Assembly (NCBI GenBank): GCA_029378245.1
Contig: JARKIF010000029.1
Coordinates: 62,001 to 126,000 of the forward strand
Direction of reading: 5' to 3'
Length of the DNA stretch: 64,000 nt
Source: Roridomyces roridus
Lineage: Eukaryota; Basidiomycota; Agaricomycetes; Agaricales; Mycenaceae
Shown: piece by piece, positions 1 to 10,900 of the stretch
How the letters are laid out: each line of letters opens with the position of its first letter
Position numbering within the stretch: the stretch's first letter is position 1
The notes under the pieces: model-generated
Databases searched by the model: none
The model's input: only the letters and a program-made list of their open reading frames with translations
Told to the model about the DNA's origin: nothing
Position numbers and translations under genes: made by a program

Positions 1-99
1 TGGCATCACCGTGGATTGAACACGGGACCTCCAGATATTGGATGCATGTGTACATGTGTGAACTTCAGTCTGTTGCTCTCCCAGCTGAGCTATGACGCC
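1..99 (-). tRNA. tRNA-Phe (anticodon GAA) with intron
   Basis: Read on the minus strand, a full cloverleaf folds. The acceptor stem is GGCGTCA/TGATGCC with a discriminator A at position 1. The D-arm is GCTC..GAGC and the T-arm is CCGTG TTCAATC CACGG. The anticodon loop CTGAAGA gives GAA (Phe). A 26-nt intron (plus-strand 37-62) interrupts the loop after position 37, the usual site in nuclear tRNA genes. CCA is not encoded. One mismatch (A27-G43) lies at the top of the anticodon stem. The 3' end falls exactly on the window edge, so the Pol III terminator is not visible. Confidence 0.93.
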
Positions 100-559
100 G
101 TTAGGGGTCATCACGACCCAGAATCTCCAACGACTCTCAACTCCGAAGCTGAGCGATATTGAACCTCTGCTGATTGCATTCGAGTGATTCACCAATTTGG
201 ATTCATGTATTTCGTGCCAGCCCTGGCTTGTCACTTGGACTGGATGATCGACGATCGAACCGCCCGTACTACTATGGAGCAGCTTCTTAGCGGAGGTTAC
301 GGAGCGCGAACGTCTGTAAGAGAGACTGATGGAGCACCCCGGTGAGGCAAAACAACCATGTATGTATTTCGCAGTACCGCGTACTGGTCTGATTGACATG
401 TACAATCCTTCGGAAAGTCGTAATCTACGCTGCGATTCCGAAGGGCATGATTCAAACACACATCCTAGACGAGTAACTCAGAATTGATGTCATACGAAGT
501 CGAGCGGAAGAACTCACAATTTTGTGCATAGTTGAATCAAAGGACGACTCGGTATGTCC

Positions 560-787
560 TCATCTTTGTTTCACAGGCTCACATATTAGTGAAGTGATAT
601 CCAGGCCGGACGTCTGTCGGCGAAAGTACCCATCAAAGAGGTCCGCGGCCTTGGTGAACATCTCCTTGCGTCCGTCGATGCGCTCCGTCTCCCTTTCTTC
701 AAAGGAGCTGATGGGGGCTACGGTAGATGCGGGGCATGGTGCTCGAGATGGGGGTGCACTGGTGCGGCGGTTGATTGCAGAGGGCAT
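560..787 (-). CDS. Small probable gene, function unknown (first exon)
   Basis: An ATG-started frame of 75 codons with a TATA element 77-84 nt upstream. The product has a Ser/Pro/Ala-rich start and then a hydrophilic, helix-like part (SFEERETERIDGRKEMFTK...FDGYFRRQTSGLD). A strong splice donor (GTGAGC) lies about 25 nt before the in-frame stop, so this is probably only the first exon and the gene may run toward position 450 or below. I do not recognise the family. The core promoter and codon use make it more gene-like than its neighbours. Confidence 0.45.
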   Translation of the reverse strand: MPSAINRRTSAPPSRAPCPASTVAPISSFEERETERIDGRKEMFTKAADLFDGYFRRQTSGLDITSLICEPVKQR

Positions 788-863
788 GATGTTTCAAATA
801 AAGTTCGAAAAGAGGAGTGTGGTGTAAGTTGGCGGTGAGTTGAGCTCATGAGGCGAGGGTGGT

Positions 864-871
864 CTTTTATA
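864..871 (-). promoter_or_regulatory. TATA box of the 560-787 gene
   Basis: TATAAAAG on the minus strand, 77-84 nt upstream of the ATG at 787. The spacing suits a core promoter with a 5' leader of about 50 nt. Confidence 0.5.
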
Positions 872-1134
872 CCTCAGACCAGTGAGACTCCGGAAGCAAT
901 GGGGCGGAAGCGCACAGGTCTCAGCGCGGAAACTCGGCGGAAGAGTTGGGCGCTGTCTCCTAACGGGTCTCAGACATGCATTTTTCGACACTGAACGGGG
1001 AATCCGAAATCTGGTCACCGTTTCTTGGATAATTCTGAGTACGAGGATGATGGAGCAACACCAGTGTGAGTCGTGCCTTGGTCGGAGTGAAGTTTCGAGG
1101 CGCGGAGTCTGAAACAGGCATCATGATGACGCAT

Positions 1135-1148
1135 CATGTGATCAACGC
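1135..1148 (+). promoter_or_regulatory. Conserved CATGTGATCAAC element upstream of F-box start
   Basis: Starts 27 nt before the ATG at 1162. The same element precedes five other F-box copies at 27-36 nt from the ATG. It may be a regulatory site or simply shared descent. Confidence 0.4.
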
Positions 1149-1161
1149 TTCTTTCTCCACC

Positions 1162-1883
1162 ATGTCCTCATCCGTTGACGAACTCCGCGGACGCCTAAGA
1201 TCGCTCGAGGAGGCAATCGAACGCCAGAAGGAGGTCCTCCGAGACTTGGAACGCCAGCACTGCCACGCTCAAAGCGGGCTGAACGCCCTCCTCGACCCCA
1301 TGGCCCGTCTCCCCCCAGAGATCTCCTCCAATATCCTCCTGCAGTCGATGCCGACGCCTCCCACTTGGGGTCGCTTGCTCGCTCTCGTACGGGTGTGCCG
1401 TGCCTGGAACAACCTCGCACTTGCGACACACACTTTGTGGAGCACAATCACGGACACCGGCGTCCGGAAGGAAAAATTCGTCCAAGTACTGGAGATCTGG
1501 CTTCCACGCGCGGGGGCCCTCCCACTCTCGCTCAACTTCCACAACATCATGTCGAATGGCTTCTTCCACATTCTGCAGACTCTGGAAGCACACGTACCCC
1601 GAATCCAGAGCCTGTCCGTGTCGCCGTCGTGCGATAGGGACCTCAGACTAATGACGTATACCTTCATCGTCCTAACCTCTTTGAAGATCCATGACATGAA
1701 CTGTCCTGTCGACCTTTGCGTCGAACTCTTACGTCGCGCGCCGAATCTCGTCCACCTGGCAATCTATCGAAGCCGATTCATCGCGGCCTCGGCAGTGGAG
1801 ACGCACTTGACGCATCTCACTCTAAACAGCCTCGATTTCGGAGACCGTGACACCTACTACCCCTTCTCCAAATGAGTCTCAAT
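1162..1883 (+). pseudogene. F-box protein gene, 5' half (split by LINE)
   Basis: Starts at MSSSVDELRGRLRSLEEAIERQ, the family's N-terminal heptad-type coiled coil. The F-box follows (MARLPPEISSNILLQSMPTPPTWGRLLALVRVCRAWNNLA...LWSTITD), then the beginning of the leucine-rich tail. Reading stops at a TGA (1873-1875) inside the target-site duplication of the LINE. The 3' half resumes at 8362. In intact paralogues this region reads straight on to the SILxLLTLPALQSL block. Such proteins would be SCF ubiquitin-ligase substrate receptors, with the F-box binding Skp1. This copy is dead. Confidence 0.88.
1870..1883 (+). repeat. LINE target-site duplication, left copy
   Basis: AAATGAGTCTCAAT, repeated exactly at 8362-8375. 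The first two A's could belong to the poly-A tail, so the duplication is 12-14 bp. Confidence 0.85.
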
Positions 1884-2047
1884 GACTCTCTTTCTTCTCG
1901 ACCACGTGGTACTCCGACAAGGACCCCGGAACACGAGTGGCGCGCGACAACGAACGCGCCCGCAATTGAAGGACACTACTGCTACCTACCTGTAACTACT
2001 CGGGAGCAACGAAATACGACAGAATCTACCATTTAGAGGAAAGAGAG

Positions 2048-4084
2048 ATGTCCGGAACAACCTCCAGGGGAACAACCCCAAAATCGACACCCTCCATAGA
2101 CCTCACGGCAGCCAAGGATATACAAGCGCGGATATCACCCTGGGACAGCAGACCGACAATGATGCAAGCTTTAGACAAGGTAAAAGATGTGAAGGACGCG
2201 AAGGCCGCTAGGAAATACCTGGAAGACACGCTCTGGGTGGCGAAAGACGCCACTCTGACAAAGGCGGAACTTGGGGCCATACTGATCAAAGCGTCCATGC
2301 TCACACAGACGATACAGAAGACCCTGTGGACATTGATACGCGCAGTCGGCTTCCTCCTGGAAACGATGGACGATGAGCTGCCGCAAAAAGTAGCGGATGC
2401 GTGTGGAAACGCGATAGAGGAAGCGATTCTCGGGCCGTTGAAGGAAATGAAGGATACACATGGAGGACTGCGGGAGGCGGTCGAGGAAATGAAAGGTGAG
2501 TCCTCCGCTTTGAAAGGGGAGGTGGAGGAATCGAGAAAGGAGGTGGGGGCGCTTGCAGCGCAGTTACGTGTATTGCAGGAGACGGTACTAGCGGCGAACA
2601 AAGCGACGACGGAGGTCGCAACGGAGGTGCGGGCGGCAACAGCAGCAGCAGCACCACAGTCGTACGCAGCGGCAGCGGCGATGCCGCCGCGCAGTATGAC
2701 AGCTGCACAGGCCTCCGTACTTGCTCGCGCAGCACGCATGCGTCGGCAAATCTTGGTCGACAAGGCAGATGATGCGATTACGAACGGGCTGAGCGAGTTG
2801 AGTGAGCAGGTGTTGCGCGAGAAGGCAAACCTGGCACTCACCTTGATGGAAGCGAAGTTGGAAGGGGCGAGTTTTGTAGGAGTAAAGAAGCTGGAGAACG
2901 GAGGAGTGGTCTACGACTGCAAGAGCGAAGAGATGGCGGGCTGGATCAAGCGCGACAACCACATGAAGCAATTCCTTGCGGCCTTGGGAGGATCTTACTC
3001 GTATCGCCCCAGACGACAAGAACTGTTGGTGGAGAGGGTTGATATCGGCACCAAGGCGGACGACTCGGGGACCTGGAGACTGGTGGAGAAAGACAGTGGG
3101 TTGGAGGATGGGTCAATCATCGGAGCGCGTTGGGTAAAGCCCCCGCACCAGAGGTCTCCGACGCAGAGTGTTGCCCACTTGCGGGTGGAATTTGCTCAAG
3201 ACGAAGCTGCTAATCATGCCATCGACAACGGCCTCTTTTTCAATGGCAGGCATCATCGAGCAAGGAAGACCGAGGACGAGCCGCGACGCTGCGCGAAATG
3301 CCAGCAGTACGGCAAACACCTCGCGAGAGATTGCAAGGCGGAGGCTGACGTATGTGGACGCTGCGCAGGTGGCCATCGGACGAAGGAGTGCACGGTGACG
3401 GACTTGCGGACCGGCGCGAAATGCGCCAATTGCAAGGTGAGTGGGCACGGTGCTGTTGACCGTTCGTGCCCCGTCTTCCAGCGGGAGATGCAGAAGATGA
3501 AAGAGAGAGACCCAACCGCAGCATACCGTTACTTTCCGACTGCGGACTCACGCACTTGGGTTGCAGAGGCTGAGGTCTCCACGGATGCCCCAGGTTCGGC
3601 TTGGAGGGCTGGCCAAGGCAGACTGGCGGGTGGAAGGCCAGGGCAAGGGGGAGGGGTGCCGGTAGATGGAGGCTGGGAGGGCAGGCGCGCTAGGCATACA
3701 GCGCAGCCAGCTAGCGGCAATAGATGGTCTCGGGATGGGCTGTACCAGCCTACTATCCAGACCGCCTTTGCTGGAGCCAGTCAGCGCCGTAATCAAGGCG
3801 GCGTTACCAGCCCACATGACCGCGCGAGGGCTGAGGAGCAGTTGGTGGAGGAGGTGTCGAGAGGAATACGAGCAGGGGTGGAGAGGGCCGAGAGGAGGTA
3901 TGGCTGGAGGGCACCGACGGGACCTTCGCCTCTGAGGCAGTCTACGGTCACGGGGGATGTGGAAAGGAACGGCCCGAGCAGCGGAGCACGGCCATGGTCC
4001 GATCTTGACGATACGGTGAGTGGCAACGCCAACCAAGATGAAGAAACCCAGGTCCCGGCCCCACCCGTGGGCGACGATCAATGA
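2048..4084 (+). CDS. LINE ORF1 protein (gag-like, CCHC zinc knuckles)
   Basis: An intact 678-codon frame. The N-terminal half is charged and helix-rich, probably a coiled-coil oligomerisation region (about residues 120-190), followed by an Ala-rich linker. Around residues 415-480 there are three successive zinc knuckles (CAKCQQYGKHLARDC, CGRCAGGHRTKEC, CANCKVSGHGAVDRSC). The C-terminus is Gly/Arg-rich. It would coat element RNA. Its TGA stop overlaps the ORF2 ATG in the tetranucleotide ATGA (4081-4084), suggesting ORF2 is made by stop-restart. Confidence 0.88.
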   Translation: MSGTTSRGTTPKSTPSIDLTAAKDIQARISPWDSRPTMMQALDKVKDVKDAKAARKYLEDTLWVAKDATLTKAELGAILIKASMLTQTIQKTLWTLIRAVGFLLETMDDELPQKVADACGNAIEEAILGPLKEMKDTHGGLREAVEEMKGESSALKGEVEESRKEVGALAAQLRVLQETVLAANKATTEVATEVRAATAAAAPQSYAAAAAMPPRSMTAAQASVLARAARMRRQILVDKADDAITNGLSELSEQVLREKANLALTLMEAKLEGASFVGVKKLENGGVVYDCKSEEMAGWIKRDNHMKQFLAALGGSYSYRPRRQELLVERVDIGTKADDSGTWRLVEKDSGLEDGSIIGARWVKPPHQRSPTQSVAHLRVEFAQDEAANHAIDNGLFFNGRHHRARKTEDEPRRCAKCQQYGKHLARDCKAEADVCGRCAGGHRTKECTVTDLRTGAKCANCKVSGHGAVDRSCPVFQREMQKMKERDPTAAYRYFPTADSRTWVAEAEVSTDAPGSAWRAGQGRLAGGRPGQGGGVPVDGGWEGRRARHTAQPASGNRWSRDGLYQPTIQTAFAGASQRRNQGGVTSPHDRARAEEQLVEEVSRGIRAGVERAERRYGWRAPTGPSPLRQSTVTGDVERNGPSSGARPWSDLDDTVSGNANQDEETQVPAPPVGDDQ

Positions 4085-7000
4085 ACCCGAGCGAAGGGAG
4101 AGATCCGCCGCCACGCAAGCTGAAGCTGTGGCAGCAGAACCTGGATCGTAGCCTGGACAATCAGCACGACTTATTACAATCATTGGGGAAAACGGCTTAC
4201 CATATAGCGGCGCTACAAGAGCCTTACATCGGCATCGGAGACAAGACTAGGGCGAACTCATACTGGCGGGTGGTGTATCCTTCCCGGCACGGAATGGACA
4301 ACAAGAAGACAAGAGCGGTGACGTTGATCAATACCTCGCTACCCACGGAAGCCTGGTCGCAGCTCCACTTCCCGTCCACGGATGTCGTTGCGGTCGAGCT
4401 GAGAGGAGAGTTCGGAACACTGCGCATCGTCAACATCTACAACGACGGGGACAACAACACCACAATTACCATTCTCCGTGACTTCATGCAAGCGCAAAGA
4501 CCCGCGGCAGGCCCGGGACGTACGTATTACTTGTGGCTAGGAGATTTCAATCGGCATAGTCCGATGTGGGACGAATTTAGAAATGCTCACCTTTTTACAG
4601 CCGAGGCGGAGGAGCTGGTATTTCCGCTGTTGCAGCTGCTCGGCCAGTACAGGATGGAGATGCCGCTCCCTCATGGTGTACCGACACTCTGCGCGAAGGG
4701 CACGGGCAATCTGACCCGCCCCGACAATGTCTTCTGCAGCAAAGACTTCTTGGATTACTTCGTCTCCTGCAACGCGTACCCGGAGCGCACACCAGGTAAG
4801 ACGGATCACTTTCCGATTGTCATGGAGGCGGATTTGGTCCCGCCGAAGAGGGTGGTGGAGGAGAGGCGAGATTGGAGAAGGACGGACTGGAAGGAGTTTG
4901 GCAAGATGTTAGCTGAGGAGCTTGAAGGGATACCAGAGGCGGAGGGATATGGAGGAGCGGAGGAGGTGGTGGCTGCCGTGGAAGCCCTGGATGCGGTGGT
5001 GTGGCGATGCGTGGGGAAGCACGTCCCGCTCAGCAAGATCAGCCCACATTCCAAACGTTGGTGGAATGGCGAGCTGAAAGCGCAGAAGGACGCGAAGCAG
5101 AAACTTGCTCAGCTATCCTTCTCACATCGCGACATTCCGGACAGTCCAGCCCATGAACAGTTTCGGCGCGCCAGGAACGACTACTCGGCGGCGCTGAAGA
5201 GGGCCAGGGACAGCTGCTGGATGGAGTACATGGAGGAGATTGAGGAAGCGGATGTGTTCACCATCGGGAAAATGGTAAAAGGGGAGCCCGGGGATGGAGG
5301 GAAGACGAGGGTACCCGACTTGAAGAGGAAGACGAGGGGAAGGGAGGAAGTTGCGTCCACAAACGAGGAGAAGAGCAGGTGGATGGTGGAAGAGTTCTAC
5401 CCGAGGAGGAGTTTGGGAGCGACGGACCCACCGCCGGACACAATCTATCCGGAACCGCTGTGGAAACACGCGCCGAATTACGCAAGACCAGTTGCATCAA
5501 GTCATAGCAAAGATGAAGCCATACAAGGCGACGCGCAGCAATTCCTTCCCCAATTGTGTGTACAAGTCTAATGCTGATGCGCTAGTGCCGAGACTGCACA
5601 AGATCTATCGAGCATTAGACACCTATCAGCACGAGCCGGAAGACTGGAAGCGCACCGAGACGATTGTGGCCCGGAAACCAGGGAAACCTGACTACACGGC
5701 TGTGGGTGCGCATCGCCCGCTGATTCTGTCACATGGACACGCACGACTACGGAATGGAGCACGGAATCTACAGCTTGCGACAAATGCGGAGTACTTCAAT
5801 ATGTACCCGGGCAATCATTGGGGTGGGAGACCGGGGAGGTCGGGCGTTGAGATGGTGCAGGGGCTTGTGAAGAGGATCAAAGACGCGTGGAGACAGGGGA
5901 AGGCGGCGACGTTGCTGTTGAGGGATGTGAAGGGGGCGTTCCCGAGTGCGACATTAGCGAGGGTGGTGCATAATATGCGGATGTCGGGAGTGCCGAAGGA
6001 GTTTACAGACGGGTTGATGCGCAGGTTTGAGGGAAGGAAAACCCGGCTGCTGTTCGATGACCACGTCTCCGAGGCGTTTGACATAATCGACGGGCTAGAC
6101 CAGGGCGACCCGTTGTCGGTCAGCCTCTACCTGTTCTTCAACTCACCGTTAGCTAGGTTACAAGCGACATCGGCAGCAGCAACAACTCACTCAGGGATTT
6201 ATATCGACGACTACCATGTCCTAGCCGTCGGAGATACGCTGCGCGACACGACCAAGGTGCTGCAAGAACTGGTGGAGACACCCGATGGCGTCGACGACTG
6301 GGCTGCAACGCACAACAGCATCTTCGGTGCGGCCAAGGATCAAGTTTGCCACTTCTCGCAGAAGAAGAGGCAGGTACGTGATATTTTTACGAGAGAATTG
6401 AAGTGGGTGAAGGAGGAGCGGCCGGTGCTCAAGTTGAATGGAGCTGAGGTGCAGCCGATGGAGGCAGTGAAGTTGGTGGGGGTGTGGCTAGACGAGAACT
6501 TGACCTTTAAACAGCAAGCAGCTGCGGCGCAGGGACGAGGGCACGAGTGGCTGGCAAAGTTCCGGCGCATCGCACGGGTCTCAGGAGGAGTGGGACCTGG
6601 ACAGGTGCGGCGACTCTATTCGGCCATCTGCGTGCCGAGGATGCTGTACGCTGCGGAGGTTTGGTTGGCGCCTGTCAGGCAAAGGGTCAGCGGGGAAAAC
6701 AGGAGACGGGATGGGAGGGCAGCGATGAAGAAGCTCACATCAATCCAGATGAAGGCGGCGAGGATGATTGCCGGAGGCATGGTTTCCTCGCCAGCCGACT
6801 TATTGGATGCACACGCCGACTTGCTGCCGATCAATCTAGTGGTCGACAAGATTCTCCACCGGGCTGCCGTACGATATGCATCCATCCCGGAATCACACCC
6901 CCTCCACGAAGAGGTACGCAAAGCGGTGCGTTACGGACATGTCAAGAAACACCCGGCGCCGATACATTTCATCATGACGGCCTACAAGGACGTCCGGCCG

Positions 7001-8059
7001 AACAGAGTGGAGACCATACGAGCGGTGAGGAGGAAGGCGGGGTGGAAGGCGGGGCTGAAGGTGCAGGTAGATGCAACGAAAGAGGAGGCGAAGGAGAGGG
7101 CGCTTGCTGAGCCATCGCGGGTGAAACTGTTCTCGGACGGCTCGCTCGTGGATGGTAAGGTGGGAGCGGCGGGGGTGTTGATGATTGACGGGGTGGTGAA
7201 ACGGCAGAAGGGACTGTTGTTGGGGTCGGCGAGGCATTACGGTGTGTATGAGGCGGAAGGAGTAGGGCAGATCTTGGCACTGGAGTGTCTGGAGGAGGAG
7301 GAGGACGTCAGGATCGAGGGAGTCGTGCCATTGGGGTTGGACAGTACCTCGGCGATACAGGCCACGGCGAACGCTAAAACTGGGACCGGGCGATACATCT
7401 GGGACAAATTCCACAGGAGGTTGCGGAAAACCAAAGAGGCTCATCCGAGTTTGAGGCTGCGCATCGACTGGACGCCCGGACACGTCGACATCCCGGGGAA
7501 CGAGGCTGCAGACGCGGCAGCGAAGAGGGCAGCACTGGAAGGCTCTTTCGGCGATGCTATTGCGGTTTCGTCGGTTTTGCCCTACAGCAAATCAGCACTC
7601 TTGCTCGCGCACACTCGTATCCTTCAGGGAGCGGCGAAGAAGGAGTTCAGAAGATCGCCCAGATACAACCGGATCAAGGATGTTGACGACAGCTTGCCAT
7701 CACCCAAATTCAGAAAAAACACATCTTCCCTCCCCCGCAAACATGCTTCCCTCCTCTTCCAATTACGCTCGCACCATGTCCCTCTCGCCCGGCACCTGCA
7801 TCGTCTCAAGAAGGCGCCTTCACCGGTCTGCCCTTGCTGCGAGGTAGCCGAAGAAACAGTCGCGCACTATTTATTTTTCTGCGAGGCCCACCACCACGCC
7901 CGACAAGCAATGTACGCGTCCAACCGCAAAGCCCAGTACTCCAAGCATCTCCTGAACGACCCGGACCTCTGGCCGGACCTCTTTGCGTACGTGCAACGCA
8001 CCCGCCGATTCCACTCCGTCTTTGGAGACTTCAAACCGTTGGAAAAGCCCAAGAAGTAG
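4081..8059 (+). pseudogene. LINE ORF2 (endonuclease-RT-RNase H), frameshifted
   Basis: The first frame (4081 to about 5475) carries the APE-type endonuclease (start KLWQQNLDRS, then LQEPYIG, GDFNRHSPMWD, TDHFPIV). The second frame (from about 5475 to 8059) carries the reverse transcriptase (MKPYKAT, GHARLRN, GGRPGRS, DVKGAFPS, LDQGDPLS, YIDDYHVLAVG). It continues with RNase H (LFSDGSL, DSTSAIQAT, TPGHVDIPGNEAADAAAK) and a C-terminal Cys/His cluster (CPCCEVAEETVAHYLFFCEAHHH). RT and RNase H catalytic acids are present. A single-base frame change near 5470-5480 separates endonuclease from RT, at a place where related elements read continuously. Confidence 0.88.
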
Positions 8060-8349
8060 ATGGACACGGAGTGCGCTATACATTTTCTTTTCTCTTATTA
8101 TGCTTCTCCTTCTCATTACCTACTCACGACCACCCATGACCTACACTTTACTTACTGGTTCCACCCAGTACGCGGACTTTCCGCTTGGCGCGTCGTCCTG
8201 ACACGGCGCGCAAAGTTTCGAGCTAGCACGATATTCTTATAGAGCACTTCGGACTCTCAGCTACTATACCAGCAGATACAGACGGACCACCACTAGATAG
8301 TACATTCCTACCATATGTCTTAGACACAAAGGGAATAAAACAAGGATAC

Positions 8350-8363
8350 AAAAAAAAAAAAAA
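8350..8363 (+). repeat. LINE 3' poly-A tail
   Basis: A14 run joined directly to the right copy of the target-site duplication. It follows the 290-nt untranslated stretch after ORF2. Confidence 0.9.
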
Positions 8364-8880
8364 ATGAGTCTCAATCATCAAACTCCTCACCCTGCCCGCC
8401 CTACAATCGTTGGTCCTTTCTCGCACCGAGACAGACAACCTACGCGACTTCTTGACGCGCTCAAGACCACCCCTGCGCCATCTCCAGATGTACATCAAAC
8501 CCGCGGACCTGGTTGGAGAAGAGATCGGATCGTGCCTCAGACTCGTTCAGGGGCTCACAGATCTCGAGCTCGTGTTCCGACACCACGATTCTGCAGCACA
8601 CTCGGCCTTTGATTTGTGGGTCAACAACCCCGGTGTCCTCCCGAACCTCCGTTGTTTAACGATCAGGGAGTTTTATGATCATGGGCGGGAGGGATATCGG
8701 CACGCTCTTGACTTCCTCGGCAGGAGGCCTGCGTCGCTCGAGTCCCTTCGACTCATTTTGTGGCAACGGCAAGGGGAGGCGGTCTTGGATGATGCTGCGG
8801 CGGATGCTTTGCGAGCCTTTGGAAGCGAGGGGATTTATGTTCATGTTGGGACCAGCAACGTTAACTTTCTGTCAATTTAG
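8362..8880 (+). pseudogene. F-box protein gene, 3' half (beyond the LINE)
   Basis: From the right duplication copy the frame runs IIKLLTLPALQSLVLSRTETDNLRDFLTRSRPPLRHL, through FDLWVNNPGVLPNL and EGYRHALDFLGRRPASLESL, to HVGTSNVNFLSI and a stop. It aligns codon for codon with the tails of intact copies at 9096 and 21747. Joined in thought to 1162-1869, the two halves lie in one frame apart from the TGA inside the duplication. The ending resembles that of the 23556-24770 copy (NFLSM). Confidence 0.88.
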
Positions 8881-9063
8881 AGGGTTTTCGGTTTGGAAAG
8901 AGTTATATCTGTGGTTGCTCCCAGAGTTCATGAGGATGGAATGGGCCAAGTAGGTGGGAAGTCAAAGAAAAGGACCATATGCACAAAGGAGTTGCGGAAT
9001 ATTTAGGCCACTAAGCTGCCAGCGTTGAACCGGCGTCGGCATCAACCGTGACGTTGACACCAT

Positions 9064-9078
9064 CATATGATCAACACC
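9064..9078 (+). promoter_or_regulatory. Conserved CATATGATCAAC element upstream of F-box start
   Basis: 32 nt before the ATG at 9096, with one base different from the family consensus. Confidence 0.4.
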
Positions 9079-9095
9079 TCTTTCTCCTTCCCTTC

Positions 9096-10304
9096 ATGTC
9101 CTCATCCGTTCACGAGCTCCGCAGACGCCTCAGATCGCTTGAGGAGGCCATCGACCTGCAGATAGTAGTCCTCAGACACCTCGAACGCCAGCGCAGCGAC
9201 GTCCAAAATGAGCTAGATTCCCTGAGGGTCCCCACTGGCATGGCGCGTCTCCCTCCCGAGATCTCGTCCGATATCCTCCTGCAGTCGATTCCGACACCTC
9301 CCACTTGGGAATCCCTGACTACTCTCCTGAGCGTGTGCCGTGGATGGAACGCCCTCGCGCTTGCCACGCCCTTTTTGTGGAGTACGATCACCGACACCGG
9401 CGTGATGAATGCCAATTTTGTGCACGTACTGGAGAAATGGCTCCATCGTACGGGGAGCCTCCAACTTTCGCTCATTCTCCGCCATATCAATCGGACCACC
9501 TTCCCGCGTACCCTCCAAACTCTCGAAGCGCACACACCCCGAATTCAGAACCTGCATTTGTCGCCGCTGCATGACAGCGACCTCAAATTGATGACCTATC
9601 CCTTTGACGGCCTCAGATCCCTGACAATCTATGGATCTCGCATCTCTCCCGACCTCTGTGTCGAACTCTTACGCCGCACCCCGAATCTCATGGACCTCAG
9701 CCTCCTCCAGGTCAAATTCCATCCAGCGTCGACACCGATGCGTTTGACGCATCTCACGCTCCAAAGTCTGCACCTCGGACGCCCAGGCGAATGGTGCTGG
9801 TCTGAAACTTCCATCCTTCGGCTTCTCACCCTGCCAGCCCTGCAATCGCTCGTCATCTCTCGGAATGAGGTCGCCGTAGAGGACCTGTTCAATTTTTTGA
9901 CGCGTTCAGCTCCACCCCTGCGTCACCTGCATGTGCGGCTCCAAGAAGAGGACGCGGTAAACGACGGCATTGTCGCGTGCCTCCAGCTGGTTCCGGGCCT
10001 TATAGATCTCGATATTCTCCTCGGGTTCTATGGGGACTCCCACTCGTCCTTTGACCTATGGGCTCGCAGCCCTAAACTTCTCCCGGGCCTTCGGAATCTG
10101 GTGATTGAGGAGTATTATAATCATGCAGCGGAGGGATATCGGCGGGTTCTCGCTTTCCTTGCGGAACGACGGGGGCGACTCGGGTCCCTTCAGCTTATTC
10201 TGTCGGACCAGGTCTTGGATGATGCGGTGGCTGCTGCTTTGCGGGTCTTTCGAGATGAAGGCATGGATATTCATGTGGGTACGTGGCAAAAGAGCTTTTT
10301 GTGA
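9096..10304 (+). CDS. F-box protein with coiled coil and leucine-rich tail (intact)
   Basis: 402 residues in a single exon. The start was chosen at MSSSVHELRRR, where all paralogues begin. Residues 1-45 form a coiled coil (LRRRLRSLEEAIDLQIVVLRHLERQRSD). The F-box lies at about 50-95 (MARLPPEISSDILLQSIPTPPTWESLTTLLSVCRGWNALA). The rest is a run of irregular leucine-rich repeats ending GMDIHVGTWQKSFL. Predicted role: substrate receptor of an SCF ligase, substrate unknown. Its 3' flank (10305-10410) is nearly the same as the flank of the relic at 40627, so these two share a recent ancestor. Confidence 0.85.
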   Translation: MSSSVHELRRRLRSLEEAIDLQIVVLRHLERQRSDVQNELDSLRVPTGMARLPPEISSDILLQSIPTPPTWESLTTLLSVCRGWNALALATPFLWSTITDTGVMNANFVHVLEKWLHRTGSLQLSLILRHINRTTFPRTLQTLEAHTPRIQNLHLSPLHDSDLKLMTYPFDGLRSLTIYGSRISPDLCVELLRRTPNLMDLSLLQVKFHPASTPMRLTHLTLQSLHLGRPGEWCWSETSILRLLTLPALQSLVISRNEVAVEDLFNFLTRSAPPLRHLHVRLQEEDAVNDGIVACLQLVPGLIDLDILLGFYGDSHSSFDLWARSPKLLPGLRNLVIEEYYNHAAEGYRRVLAFLAERRGRLGSLQLILSDQVLDDAVAAALRVFRDEGMDIHVGTWQKSFL

Positions 10305-10900
10305 ATGCGAGGGAGGGAGATATAGGTGTGTACGCTCCGCAATATCCGCTTCTTCGGTTCAAATCTCTCTCTTTCCGCAGCTTCTGTGGTCACAATGGGT
10401 CCGGTTTTTGTTGTACACCGTCCAATGTCTTGTTACTGCATAATTGAAAACACGGCACGCTCGAAGTGGGTACTGCTCAGCACTCTCGTCAAGCCCACTA
10501 CCGGCGACATTGGACTTGAATGGTCCATCATTATCAGCTTCTCATTTGCCGGGTTTCCGTGACCTTCTAAGAGTGTCTCTTTTGGTCATCTGGACGGTAC
10601 TAGTGTACGACCCTGAGACCCGAACCGAATGCGAATCACCATGCGTTTCATCGTCGCCGCCGCGGTTCATGGGCATACCTTCCGAGTTGCTCTTGAGTGA
10701 CACAGGCTGGGAAACTTTACACAGATTTCTTTGGATCTCCTGCTTCTGCACTCCTCTTTGAATTCATGATCCTTTCACTGCCTTATCCCAGCACGCGTTC
10801 GTTTATCCTTCCCGTGAGATTTCAAAATGGAGTAGCACTTGGGACACCCCTGCGGTCGATGCAACCACTGGGCGGACGACACATTAGAATTTGCGACAGA

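Larger units (their letters stand above)
1884..8361 (+). mobile_element. Tad1-type LINE (non-LTR retrotransposon), about 6.48 kb
   Basis: Full-length element in sense orientation within an F-box gene. It has a 164-bp 5' UTR, ORF1 (gag-like with zinc knuckles), ORF2 (APE endonuclease, reverse transcriptase, RNase H), a 290-bp 3' UTR and a terminal poly-A. The 14-bp target-site duplication marks both ends, as expected of target-primed reverse transcription. Domain order and the ORF2 sequence type match the fungal Tad1 clade. ORF2 has a frameshift, so this copy is probably not autonomous. Confidence 0.92.

Noticed and set aside
2026..2841. Minus-strand 271-codon frame inside LINE ORF1
   Set aside because: Antisense shadow of an Ala/Glu-rich coding sequence. 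The plus frame has zinc knuckles and the right position.
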